Shown here in pieces: positions 46,295 through 55,428 of a stretch of DNA of 64,000 nucleotides. Position 1 is the stretch's first letter. Each line of letters opens with the position of its first letter. Below the pieces are notes generated by a model, which was given only the letters and a program-made list of their open reading frames with translations, was not told where the DNA came from and ran no database searches. Origin of the DNA: an uncultured Mucilaginibacter sp. (GTDB taxonomy: Bacteria > Bacteroidota > Bacteroidia > Sphingobacteriales > Sphingobacteriaceae); the NCBI GenBank assembly GCA_903864275.1, contig CAIPFE010000010.1, forward strand, positions 186,001 through 250,000. The letters run 5' to 3'. Made by a program: the position numbers and the translations under genes.

Positions 46295-48127
46295 ATGTTA
46301 CTAAATATTCAAACTCTCAAACAGATAAAAACCCGGGCGCTGTTATTTTTTATCACATTTTTGTTGCTCTTTTTGGTTAAAAGCGCAAGCGCGGTAACTA
46401 CCTATACATGGAAGGGTGGTGCGAGCGGCACATGGAATACAACAGCGAACTGGACATCATCGCCTTCAGGCGGTACTTTTCCGGGGGCATCTTCTACGGA
46501 TATCGCGCAATTTACCGCCGGCGGTACGTTTACAGTTACTTTAACAAATGCAGTTACCCTGGCCAGTATAAACGAAACTTCGGGTACAACGTTATTGAGT
46601 ATAAATACTGCGGGCAAGGCTTTAACAGTAAATACCGGCATAGCCCTGGGCACCAATTCGTCAACTTTAACATTTCTTGGGTCGGGTGCGGTTAGTATTG
46701 CTGCAATAACTTTTCAGAATGGTGATTTTTTAAGCTGTGGTTCCTCCAGTGATGCTACAGCCAAAGTTAGTTTTACCGGCGCGACCATTACACTGCCTGC
46801 TAATAGCGGGAACGGCATATTTAATTATGGTACGTTTAGCTTAACTACGTCAATATTAACAACTGGGGCATCCTCGCAAATTAATAACGAAAGCGGGGGT
46901 ACTTTTAGCTGTACATCCTCTAGTATATACCTCTCAGGCGGGTCAAGCTCGCTTGTAAACAGCGGCACATTTAATATTCTTTCGACCTCAGTTTATTTAA
47001 ATGTCAATCCCTGTTCCATAACGAACAACCCCACCGGTATATTTAACATGAACGGTGGGTCGCAGGTAGCTTTTACTGCCAGTAGTAACGAAGAGATCTA
47101 TAACTACGGGACAATTAATGCGACAACCGGGGCAAATGCGATAACGATGATATCCGGCGCGTCGGATAATACCATCAATAATTACGGTACTTTTAACGCT
47201 GGTTCGGGCACAGCAGCTGTTTGTACAATTACATTGGCTGCAACCCGTGGCGACATTCAAAACACATCTGCTGTATTATCAGGAACTACGTATAATGGGA
47301 GCTTTAACCTGGGTTCAGGATCAATAATAAAATTCGATGCTTCGTGCAGCAATTGCCAGGTTAATAATGATGTGGCGTGTGCCTCATGTACGTTTACCCT
47401 GGTTTCTGACGCCAATAGTTCTGCAACCATATACCAAATCCCCTCCGGCTCATCTTGTCCCGGAAAATTTAGTGTGCAGCGTTATTTAGCAGGGGGAAGC
47501 ACCAAATCCGGCAGCAGGTGGGTTTATCGAAATTACCGGTTAATGTCATCGCCGGTTAATACAGTTTCTACTAACGGCGGATCAACAAACAGCTATCCTG
47601 TCAGCCTGCAGTACCTGGCTAACAGCGCCATAGTTACCGGCGCAAAAGGTGGTTATGCTTTCCCAAGTACATTTAATTCCTCAACAGCCCACGGTAACCC
47701 TTCCATTTATTTTTTCAGGGAAGACATTACCCCAAGCAATACCAGCTTTACAAGCGGCGATTTTATAGGTGTAAATGATATTAGCGACCAAACCAATTAT
47801 ACGGTCGGGTTATCTGACGGATCGACCCCTAAAATCTCGGTTGGAAACGGCTTCTTTTTCTTTTTCAGGGGCGACAAGATCCATTCGGTCGGCACTTCTC
47901 CCGGTAAAACAACCAGTCCTTACGTTGCCCCCGAATCAGTGGTGTTTACAGCGACTGGATATTTGAACCAGCAAAGTTACCAGGTACAGAATTGGGTGTC
48001 AGGCGGAGGAAGTTTAAAGTATGAAAGCACTCCGACGTATAATGGCGTTTCGCAAAACAACGCGGCAGTACGGGGCTATAACCTGGTTGGCAACCCATAC
48101 CCATCATCAATTGACTGGGAAACTTAG
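46295..48127 (+). CDS. T9SS surface protein, N-terminal part (interrupted by in-frame TAG)
   Basis: 610 codons. Signal peptide (hydrophobic ALLFFITFLLLFLVKSASA, residues ~17-35), a YTWKGGASGTWNTTANW opening patch, and a long beta-helix-like passenger rich in Ser, Thr, Asn and Gly (NYGTFSLTTS, NYGTINATTG repeats of the autotransporter-strand type, ~40-380). The shared C-terminal module starts near 390 (VQRYLAGGSTKSG...YRNYRLMSSPV). The frame ends at TAG 48125-48127 after GNPYPSSIDWET. The same frame continues without a shift (TASNVSTTGIVV...), and the paralogues have an aromatic residue (Tyr or Phe) at or next to the TAG position. The stop is therefore a point nonsense mutation splitting one gene of about 1073 codons (46295-49516). 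Confidence 0.85.
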   Translation: MLLNIQTLKQIKTRALLFFITFLLLFLVKSASAVTTYTWKGGASGTWNTTANWTSSPSGGTFPGASSTDIAQFTAGGTFTVTLTNAVTLASINETSGTTLLSINTAGKALTVNTGIALGTNSSTLTFLGSGAVSIAAITFQNGDFLSCGSSSDATAKVSFTGATITLPANSGNGIFNYGTFSLTTSILTTGASSQINNESGGTFSCTSSSIYLSGGSSSLVNSGTFNILSTSVYLNVNPCSITNNPTGIFNMNGGSQVAFTASSNEEIYNYGTINATTGANAITMISGASDNTINNYGTFNAGSGTAAVCTITLAATRGDIQNTSAVLSGTTYNGSFNLGSGSIIKFDASCSNCQVNNDVACASCTFTLVSDANSSATIYQIPSGSSCPGKFSVQRYLAGGSTKSGSRWVYRNYRLMSSPVNTVSTNGGSTNSYPVSLQYLANSAIVTGAKGGYAFPSTFNSSTAHGNPSIYFFREDITPSNTSFTSGDFIGVNDISDQTNYTVGLSDGSTPKISVGNGFFFFFRGDKIHSVGTSPGKTTSPYVAPESVVFTATGYLNQQSYQVQNWVSGGGSLKYESTPTYNGVSQNNAAVRGYNLVGNPYPSSIDWET

Positions 48128-48187
48128 ACCGCATCAAATGTATCAACTACGGGCATTGTAGTAAATACAACCAGTGGTGTTGCCAAT

Positions 48188-49516
48188 GTGGCGCCTACCA
48201 TTTGGGTATTTAACCCTTTTACAATGCAGTACAATACCTATATGAAAGGAGACGGCGGTGTCGGAAAGGGTAGCGGCGGAACAAGTAATGGCAGCACTAA
48301 CGCCAATATTATAGCAAGCGGACAAGCTTTTTTTGTAAAAGCGGTCAATCACGCGTCCACTTTAACTTTTTACGAAACCGCAAAAGCAACAGCGCAACCC
48401 GCGTCAGGATTCCTGTTAATGGGTACCCCGGCACAAAGTGCAGTTGTACAATATATGCGCTTGATATTACAAAAAGATTCGGTAAATAATGATGATATGC
48501 TGGTTTTCTTTAATTCAACGGCCAGTACAAAATACAGCCCCTATGAAGATGCGGAATACAGGCCCGGGCCTGGCGCCCCCGAAAGTTTAGCAAGCATATC
48601 AAGCGACAGTGTTAAACTTGCCATAAACCGGCTGCCATTTCCAAATCAGAAGGCGTCACTAACTATCCCCCTGTCGGTTACTGCAACCGCAAGCGGTCAA
48701 TACAGTTTAATAAGGACTGATTTAAAATCAATACCTCCATTGTATGATATTTGGCTGATGGATAATTACAAAAAGGATTCGTTGGATATCCGGAATAACA
48801 CGACCTACGTTTTTAATATAGATTTAACCGATCCTGCAAGTTTTGGAATTAACCGCTTTAGCCTCGTTATCCGCGAAAACCCTGCATTGGGGCTGCGTTT
48901 GTTAAATTTTACAGCCGCCAAGACGCCAGCCGGGGCACAGGTTGTTTGGAAAACAGAGAACGAACAGAACTACACTAACTTTACTGTTGAACGAAGCAGT
49001 GACGGCGGCATAACTTTTGATGTTTTGGGCGGCTTTCTTTCAAGCGATCTAGGTACTTACAGTTTCCCCGATAAAAACCCGCCTGTCGGATCAGACCAGT
49101 ACCGTTTGAAGCTCGAAGATGTCAACGGTGCTATCACCTATTCGGGTTTGGTTACTTTGATCTATGGCAACGGGGACAACACCATTCCAAATAATATCAG
49201 CGTGTATCCCAACCCGGCCAGCGGTGTAATTAATCTGGCTATTAACCAAAGCAGCAGCACCGGCCCGACTGACAATTTATCGGCCCTGCAAACCAATAGC
49301 CTTATGCCTTCCCTGGCGGCAATCCCGACGGGTAGCCCACAGCTATACAGCATTAAAATAATGAGTATAACAGGTTCGGTTATAGCAAGCGCAACATCGG
49401 CGCAAAATACATGGCAAACCAACGTTGGTAGCCTGCCCCCCGGTACCTACATCATCCAGGTAGTAAACAGCGGCAATAACGCTGTGGTGGGGAAAAGTAC
49501 TTTTGTGAAAATGTAG
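48188..49516 (+). CDS. C-terminal part of the TAG-interrupted T9SS surface protein
   Basis: In the same reading frame as 46295-48127, downstream of the amber codon; the ATG-less stretch 48128-48187 is also homologous, and 48188 is merely the first usable start (GTG or similar is not conserved). It completes the shared module (IIASGQAFFVKAVNHASTL, LILQKDSVNNDDMLVFF, PPLYDIWLMDNYKKDSLDIR, NFTVERSSDGGITFDVLGG) and ends in a type A T9SS sorting domain (ISVYPNPASGVINLAI, GTYIIQVVN, GKSTFVKM). Without an N-terminal signal peptide it cannot be exported by itself. A heptad hairpin follows the stop and separates it from convergent msrA. Confidence 0.75.
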   Translation: MAPTIWVFNPFTMQYNTYMKGDGGVGKGSGGTSNGSTNANIIASGQAFFVKAVNHASTLTFYETAKATAQPASGFLLMGTPAQSAVVQYMRLILQKDSVNNDDMLVFFNSTASTKYSPYEDAEYRPGPGAPESLASISSDSVKLAINRLPFPNQKASLTIPLSVTATASGQYSLIRTDLKSIPPLYDIWLMDNYKKDSLDIRNNTTYVFNIDLTDPASFGINRFSLVIRENPALGLRLLNFTAAKTPAGAQVVWKTENEQNYTNFTVERSSDGGITFDVLGGFLSSDLGTYSFPDKNPPVGSDQYRLKLEDVNGAITYSGLVTLIYGNGDNTIPNNISVYPNPASGVINLAINQSSSTGPTDNLSALQTNSLMPSLAAIPTGSPQLYSIKIMSITGSVIASATSAQNTWQTNVGSLPPGTYIIQVVNSGNNAVVGKSTFVKM

Positions 49517-49518
49517 TT

Positions 49519-49619
49519 TGGTGAGTGGTGAGGAACTGAGTGGTGAATGGTGAGTGGTGAATAGTGAATATGGGTAATGTAAACTGACTAACCACTCACT
49601 ATTGACTACTCACCACTTA
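49519..49619. terminator. Heptad-array hairpin between convergent genes (GGTGAGT family)
   Basis: The left arm 49519-49570 reads GGTGAGT, GGTGAGG, AACTGAGT, GGTGAAT, GGTGAGT, GGTGAAT, AGTGAAT. The right arm 49590-49619 is its approximate reverse complement (CCACTCACTATTGACTACTC and on). It lies exactly between the stops of the T9SS gene and msrA. Confidence 0.65.
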
Positions 49620-50165
49620 CTACAGCAGCTCAGGCTTAATTTTTTCGGTAAACTCCTTTGCAAATTTATGCAGCTTTGGTTGAATAACCGCCGCGCAATA
49701 CGGGTTATGCTGGTTATTATTAAAATAATTCTGGTGATAGTCCTCAGCCTTATAAAATGCAGTCGCCGGGGTAACTTCGGTTACTATAGGCCTGTCAAAA
49801 ACCTTTTCATCTGTCAGTTTTTTTATCATTGCTTCGGCCTGCTGCTTTTGTTCGTTATTGTAATAAAATATTGCCGAACGGTACTGTGTGCCAACATCAT
49901 TCCCCTGCCGGTTTAAAGTAGTGGGATTGTGGGTTTTAAAAAATATGAGCAGCAGTTCGTCAAACGACAGTTCATCAGCATCATACTCCAGGTCTATTAC
50001 TTCGGCATGGCCGGTTTTGCCTGTGCATACGTCCTTATAAGTAGGATTTACAGTATGGCCACCCATATAGCCTGATGTTACCTTTTTAACGCCTTTTACT
50101 GTTTCAAATATCGCTTCGGTACACCAGAAACAGCCATTTCCAAATGTTATTTTTTGAATATTCAT
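49620..50165 (-). CDS. msrA: Peptide methionine-S-sulfoxide reductase
   Basis: A 181-residue cytoplasmic repair enzyme that reduces the S-epimer of methionine sulfoxide in proteins. The catalytic FGNGCFWCTEAIF motif (nucleophilic Cys in GCFWC) is at the N-terminus, followed by GYMGGHTVNPTYKDVCTGKTGHAEVI and the substrate-binding block NDVGTQYRSAIFYYN; all are canonical. The C-terminus (NPYCAAVIQPKLHKF) supplies the CxxV-type resolving cysteine seen in many relatives. Length is typical and there is no signal peptide. It is a single gene convergent with the T9SS protein. Confidence 0.95.
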   Translation of the reverse strand: MNIQKITFGNGCFWCTEAIFETVKGVKKVTSGYMGGHTVNPTYKDVCTGKTGHAEVIDLEYDADELSFDELLLIFFKTHNPTTLNRQGNDVGTQYRSAIFYYNNEQKQQAEAMIKKLTDEKVFDRPIVTEVTPATAFYKAEDYHQNYFNNNQHNPYCAAVIQPKLHKFAKEFTEKIKPELL

Positions 50166-50809
50166 AATGATTATTGACGAAGGTAAGATTTGTCCGGTTT
50201 AGTAATGTAAACGGAATGTAGAAAATACAAATACCCGCTTTATGCAAGCAGGTTAGCAGTAGTATTTAGCGGTTATTGCTTCTTGATTTTTTTTGCACTT
50301 TTCGGTAAAAACGCAGGCCCTAATTTAAGTGAGGGTTTGAAAAATGTCGTTCCAGGATACAATTAACCAGCATTATTCGGCTAATACATACGATACTGTA
50401 CTAATAAATAGCCAAAAAGTTAACTATTTGTTCAAATATGTAACACTTATTTAATATTCTACGTAGAAAATCAAAAAAATTTATAAACGTGCGTTTTTTG
50501 GTTTTTTGACATAAGTGTATTTGAGATAATTTAAATTTCCAACTTTCATTTTACCGCTTTTTGCCCTGTTAGCCTAAAAAACGTACGCAATACCTAATAT
50601 TACAGTTGTTAATTGGCGAGTGCGACAGATCTGTGGTTTTTGTATAAGTTTAATTCTGTAATATTATTAAAAGTATTAAACTAATGATTAATTATTATTC
50701 GGTTATTTAACTATAAAGAAATAACATATCATCATGTTATACTTATTAGTTAGTGCCTGAGCGAGGATGTTGATCATTCAAAAAACATGCTTATGACCAC
50801 TCACAAACG
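50166..50809. other. Long AT-rich gap before a 5'-truncated surface protein gene
   Basis: This 644-base stretch has no credible gene, no strong hairpin and no heptad array. The frame of the next gene is closed by TGA at 50771-50773 and contains no start before 50810, and no signal-peptide-like sequence is seen in any forward frame near it. It may be the scar of a deletion that removed the 5' end of the downstream gene. Confidence 0.5.
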
Positions 50810-53800
50810 ATGACCATTGACGCATCGGGTAATATTTACGTGGCCAACTATAATAACGGGACAGTAAGCAGGTGGAATTCAAGCCACACTTATTTAGGAA
50901 CTTATGAAACAGGCAAAGCTATGGCGAACCCTGAGGGGATAGTTTTTGATTCGGCCGGTAATTCTTATGTAGAAGATACAGGCAATGGCGCTATTTATAA
51001 ATTCAACGCGGCTGGGGTTTACCAGTCAACTATTATCACCGGTTTAAACCACCCACTCGGTATCAGTATCGATGCGTCCGACAATCTTTATATCGCGACC
51101 TATGTTTACACTTCACCATACACAAGTTCGGTAACTAAATACACCACCACGGGCACATTGCTGCAAACGCTTCCTAACACCAACATGAACGAGTCTGACG
51201 GCGTTGCCGTTGATCAATCTTCAGGGATCATTTACGTTTTAAACCGCGGTAATAATTTAGTCGGGACAAATATGGGTACAGTAACAGAATATAGCGCAGC
51301 AGGCGCCTATCTTGGGGTATTCAGCAGCGGGTATAATGACCCCCTGGCCATATCAGTCGATCCTTCGGGAAACGTGTTTGTTGCCGACTCGCATAATAAC
51401 GAAGTGAAGATATATAGCTCAAATGGCGTATTACTTAATACTTTAACAGGATTTACCGATGTGGAAGGCTTTGTGGCCGACGCAAGCGGGAACTTATATG
51501 TATCGGATTTTACCAACAATACAGTTAAGGAATTTTTGTCACTTGGCGGTTATCACATCAACGCGCCGCTCCCCGCGGGCTTAAGTTTTAATAGTTCAAC
51601 CGGCCAGATCAGCGGAACTCCCACCTCGGTATTTCCAACAACTACTTACACCATTACTGCCTATAATATTACAGGCAGCGGCTCTACAACTGTAACACTT
51701 TCATGCGTTACCGCTTATGATTGGATAGGTGTTACCAGCACCGACTGGAATACTCCCTCAAACTGGCTCAGCGGTATAGTGCCAACAAGTGCCAACCAGG
51801 CGCTTATAGGCGTTAACCGCACGTTCAATTATTTCCCCAATATACTTACCTCTGACGGCACTGTTAACGTTGGCTCCATTGCCCTTGGCAACCTGGGTGG
51901 CCAGTTGGCTGGTGTTAACGTGAATACCGGAGCTACATTAAACGTTTTGGGCGCCATAACGTATCAAAGCGACGCAAATGCCGGCTTGGGTTATACCGCC
52001 ACATTGTCCGGGGCCGGTGTCCTGAACACAAATAGTATAAGTGTTATCGCTAACACAAATTTAGCCAGTTCGTACACCGCAACCATGGCCTCGTCAGTTA
52101 CCAATCTAAATGTAACTGCAAATATTTCGTTAACCTCGTCTAATTCAGGCGCTGCCCTGTATAATTCAAAATTTAACATTACCGGTGGTACTACACTCGT
52201 GTCGGGCATCCTTCAAACCGCTAACACCGCTGCAAGTACGTCCAGTTTTGTAATTGCGCCGGCAACTACGGCTACTTTACAGCTTGCGGGTACAACTGCT
52301 TTATCCGGCTTGTCGGCTACCGGTACCAATGTGGTAACTTTTAACAATACAGGGGCTACTGTGCAGTATTCGGGCGTAGCACAAACGGTTTATACCAGTG
52401 CAGGCATTACCGGCTTACCTGCAGGAGTGAGCTACAATAGTATCGCATTTTCGGGTACGGGCATCAGCACAGCCTTAACAGGCAATTTAAATATTACAGG
52501 TGATTTTACAAATACTATGGTAAATGACGCCGCAGACTATGTAAATTTTGCAAGCCCAACCGTAAACTTTATGGGTACGACTCAAAATTTAGCAGGAGGG
52601 CCAGGTAATGGCACAACCCTTTACAATGTAACTTTTAGCGGGGCCGGAACAAAAACAATTTCAAGCGGGAGTTTTTATGTAGCAAGTTCGGGTGTATTAA
52701 CCATGAGTGGAAATAACCCGCTTACTGTTTTGGCTGCAAACGGTTTTTTAACTCTAAATTCAGCGGCTATCGGGTCTGCATCAGTTGCAGCGATACAAAC
52801 CGGCGGTCCCAGGATTACTGGTAACGTAAATGTACAGCGCTATATAACAGGCGGTACAGGTTACCGTACCTACCGCCTTTCATCATCACCAGTTTATGCG
52901 GCTACAGTTGGTTCAAATAATGTTTATAGTATAAATTATTTGCAAAACAGCATTTATCTTACCGGCGCCGCGGGCGGAGGCTTTGATAAAACAGGCAATC
53001 CCACACTTTATTTGTACCGCGAAGATCAAATACCTTCAAACGCTACTTTTACAAGCGGAAATTTTTGGGGCATAAGCGCCATCAATAATACCCCGGCTTA
53101 TACTTATAGTGCGGTCGGCCTTTCATCGTCAGGCAATTTTAATATTCCGGTTGGCGATGGGTTATTTTTCTTTTTCAGGGGAAACAGGGCCGCAGCGTCT
53201 CTTGCAGCAGAAACAACTCCCTCATTCACTAGCGCCCCCACAGTTACCTTGACAGCAACGGGCACTTTAAACCAGGGCCAGGTTACCGTAAGCGACTGGT
53301 ACACACCGGGGTCTGCCAATTTAGCTTATACCGGTAGTGGCACCGGCGCGGCAACTAATTTTGCTGTGCGTGGCTTTAACCTGGTGGGCAATCCATATGC
53401 CAGCACCATAGACTGGGAACTATTTAATACCGTTTCAACCACTACCGGGATCTATGGCCACAATGTGGGCACAACCATTTACGAGATGGACCCTGCGACT
53501 GAGAACTACGATGTTTACCAGGTAGGCGGAGTGTACACTAACCATGGCAGAAGGACCATAGCAAGCGGGCAAGGCTTTTTCGTGCTGGCTACCAGCAATG
53601 CCAGCCCACAGCTTATTTTTAATGAAAGCGCAAAAACAACAGCCCAAAATACCGGCCTTAATTTGATGATGGCCCATAAAACTAACCTTTTTGCTGCTAA
53701 TACCAGTGGCGCCAATGTTAACCAACATTTGCGTTTACAACTGGCCATGGATTCTGTTAATACCGACGACATATATATCGGCTTTAATTCCGCATCCTCG

Positions 53801-54763
53801 GCACGATTTGTAGATGATGAAGATGCGCCTTACAGACGGGGGAACGGCAAAGTAAAAATGGCAAGTTTTTCAATTGATAATGTTCCGCTGGCAATTAATA
53901 GGATGCCATTCCCGGGAACAACGCAAACAACTATACCATTATTTGTAACGGCCAGCGCACATGGCACCTACAAGTTAAATATGACGGAACTGCAGGATAT
54001 CCCGCAGATCTACGAAGTTTGGCTGATGGACAGTTTCAATAAAGATTCATTGGATATGCGGCACAATACTACTTACGCTTTTGATATAACCGCGGATACC
54101 AATAGTTACGGAACCAAACGTTTTCAATTAGTTTTGCGCCAAAACCCCGCTTTAGCGTTGCATTTATTAGATTTTGCGGCCGCCAAGGCAACCAACGGTG
54201 CGCAAGTAACATGGAAAACAGAGAACGAAGAGAACTATACTAATTTTACAGTTGAACGCAGTACCAACAATGGTGCAACTTTTGATTTGTTGGGCAGTAT
54301 TGCTTCGAGCGCCAAAGGTACTTACGGGTTTTTGGATCCGAAGCCGGCGATCGCTGCAGATCAATACCGGTTAAAGCTGGTAGATCTGAGCGGTAACATC
54401 ACTTATTCGAAAATAGTTACGCTGATGTATGCCAATTCAAACAGCCTTACAAAAGGTAATATTAATATTTACCCTAACCCCGCTGTGGGCACGCTGAATT
54501 TAACTATAACCCCGACTTTCAGCTCAAGTTCAAATACCGGGCAAATCACCAATTCTTCAGCAAATCCGTCTGCCCCAGCCGGAAATACAGTGTACGGCAT
54601 AAGAATTGTTAACAATACCGGTTCGGTGTTAAGAACAGCTTCAACAAACCAGCAAGATTGGCAAACCGACGTAAGCAGCCTGATACCTGGAACTTATATT
54701 CTACAGGTTATTGACAACCATGATAATAGTGTAATAGGCACAAGTACGTTCGTCAAATTATAG
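50810..54763 (+). CDS. NHL-repeat T9SS surface protein, 5'-truncated
   Basis: 1317 codons from the ATG at 50810. The protein begins abruptly inside an NHL repeat (MTIDASGNIYVANYNNGTVSRW) and has no signal peptide, whereas the paralogue at 40760 has a signal peptide and a ~215-residue domain before its first repeats. The rest is complete: NHL propeller repeats (about 1-245), an Ig-like module (LPAGLSFNSSTGQISGTPTSVF), a WIGV...NW patch, a beta-helix-like region, then the shared module (RYITGGTGYRTYRLSSSPVYAATV ... YQVGGVYTNHG) and a type A T9SS sorting domain (INIYPNPAVGTLNLTI ... GTSTFVKL). Lacking a Sec signal, it should stay inside the cell, so it is probably a pseudogene or the product of an upstream deletion. 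It is nonetheless open for nearly 4 kb. Confidence 0.8.
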   Translation: MTIDASGNIYVANYNNGTVSRWNSSHTYLGTYETGKAMANPEGIVFDSAGNSYVEDTGNGAIYKFNAAGVYQSTIITGLNHPLGISIDASDNLYIATYVYTSPYTSSVTKYTTTGTLLQTLPNTNMNESDGVAVDQSSGIIYVLNRGNNLVGTNMGTVTEYSAAGAYLGVFSSGYNDPLAISVDPSGNVFVADSHNNEVKIYSSNGVLLNTLTGFTDVEGFVADASGNLYVSDFTNNTVKEFLSLGGYHINAPLPAGLSFNSSTGQISGTPTSVFPTTTYTITAYNITGSGSTTVTLSCVTAYDWIGVTSTDWNTPSNWLSGIVPTSANQALIGVNRTFNYFPNILTSDGTVNVGSIALGNLGGQLAGVNVNTGATLNVLGAITYQSDANAGLGYTATLSGAGVLNTNSISVIANTNLASSYTATMASSVTNLNVTANISLTSSNSGAALYNSKFNITGGTTLVSGILQTANTAASTSSFVIAPATTATLQLAGTTALSGLSATGTNVVTFNNTGATVQYSGVAQTVYTSAGITGLPAGVSYNSIAFSGTGISTALTGNLNITGDFTNTMVNDAADYVNFASPTVNFMGTTQNLAGGPGNGTTLYNVTFSGAGTKTISSGSFYVASSGVLTMSGNNPLTVLAANGFLTLNSAAIGSASVAAIQTGGPRITGNVNVQRYITGGTGYRTYRLSSSPVYAATVGSNNVYSINYLQNSIYLTGAAGGGFDKTGNPTLYLYREDQIPSNATFTSGNFWGISAINNTPAYTYSAVGLSSSGNFNIPVGDGLFFFFRGNRAAASLAAETTPSFTSAPTVTLTATGTLNQGQVTVSDWYTPGSANLAYTGSGTGAATNFAVRGFNLVGNPYASTIDWELFNTVSTTTGIYGHNVGTTIYEMDPATENYDVYQVGGVYTNHGRRTIASGQGFFVLATSNASPQLIFNESAKTTAQNTGLNLMMAHKTNLFAANTSGANVNQHLRLQLAMDSVNTDDIYIGFNSASSARFVDDEDAPYRRGNGKVKMASFSIDNVPLAINRMPFPGTTQTTIPLFVTASAHGTYKLNMTELQDIPQIYEVWLMDSFNKDSLDMRHNTTYAFDITADTNSYGTKRFQLVLRQNPALALHLLDFAAAKATNGAQVTWKTENEENYTNFTVERSTNNGATFDLLGSIASSAKGTYGFLDPKPAIAADQYRLKLVDLSGNITYSKIVTLMYANSNSLTKGNINIYPNPAVGTLNLTITPTFSSSSNTGQITNSSANPSAPAGNTVYGIRIVNNTGSVLRTASTNQQDWQTDVSSLIPGTYILQVIDNHDNSVIGTSTFVKL

Positions 54764-54769
54764 ATCTAA

Positions 54770-54836
54770 AAAGTGGAAAACCAAAAGCGAAAGACCAAAG
54801 CTTTTTGTTGTTCCACTTTTTAATTTTTTTTGAAAA
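54770..54836 (+). terminator. Intrinsic terminator with heptad-like loop
   Basis: AAAAGTGGAA near 54770 pairs with TTCCACTTTT near 54820, followed by a T-rich stretch. The loop contains AAAACCA, AAAGCGA, AAGACCA, AAGC, 7-base units of the GCAGAAA-like family. Confidence 0.65.
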
Positions 54837-55023
54837 AAGGGACATTTTTTTTAAAAATTATGTAACCCGTTTAAATTGTTCGCCGTATAAGTGATCACGG
54901 GTAGAACATTTCCTTTATTATCTGTATTAAGAATACAATTAATGCCGTTTGGGCGGTTAATCGTAAATTCTTTCTGAAATGATAAATTATAGGTGATTAA
55001 AACAATCAGCGCCATGAATTGCT

Positions 55024-55428
55024 ATGAAAACAATCCTGGTCAGACGTTTTATATTAGCACCATTTATCATCGTTGGTTTCTCGAACCAATCATTGGCAAC
55101 GCATACGTTCAATTGGAACAGTAACGGAACAAACCGGGGGCCTATCATCCGGGATATAAACACTACTCCAAATAGCAATACAATTTTTTGTACACTGCAG
55201 GGTTTCTTTATCACAAACTACACTACAATCACCCATAAAAGCGCAATCCCGCCGATTTATACAACTTCATGTGCGGAAGCAGCTTGCAGAACTGCAGATA
55301 TAAATAAAGCAAACTTTGATCATCCGGCCGCTCGGGGACCGGAAATGCCACCATATTATTATTTATTGTTCACTCAAAAGTACTCTAACAGACCATGGAA
55401 ACGTCATCAACCTTATTGCACCGTGTAG
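55024..55428 (+). CDS. Doubtful small exported protein
   Basis: A 134-codon frame opening with a signal-like N-terminus (MKTILVRRFILAPFIIVGFSNQSLA), then a polar Thr/Asn/Ile/Pro-rich chain with no recognisable domain and a few Cys. It overlaps the start of the next, certain gene by 34 bases in another frame, and the final part reads through that gene's leader. It could be a real leader-type gene or a chance frame. If it is not a gene, the stretch 54837-55394 is empty apart from the promoter of the next gene. Confidence 0.25.
   Translation: MKTILVRRFILAPFIIVGFSNQSLATHTFNWNSNGTNRGPIIRDINTTPNSNTIFCTLQGFFITNYTTITHKSAIPPIYTTSCAEAACRTADINKANFDHPAARGPEMPPYYYLLFTQKYSNRPWKRHQPYCTV

Noticed and set aside
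48125..48127. Pyrrolysine or reassigned TAG in the surface protein
   Set aside because: No catalytic reason for a special residue at this structural position, and paralogues use ordinary Tyr/Phe; a nonsense mutation is simpler.
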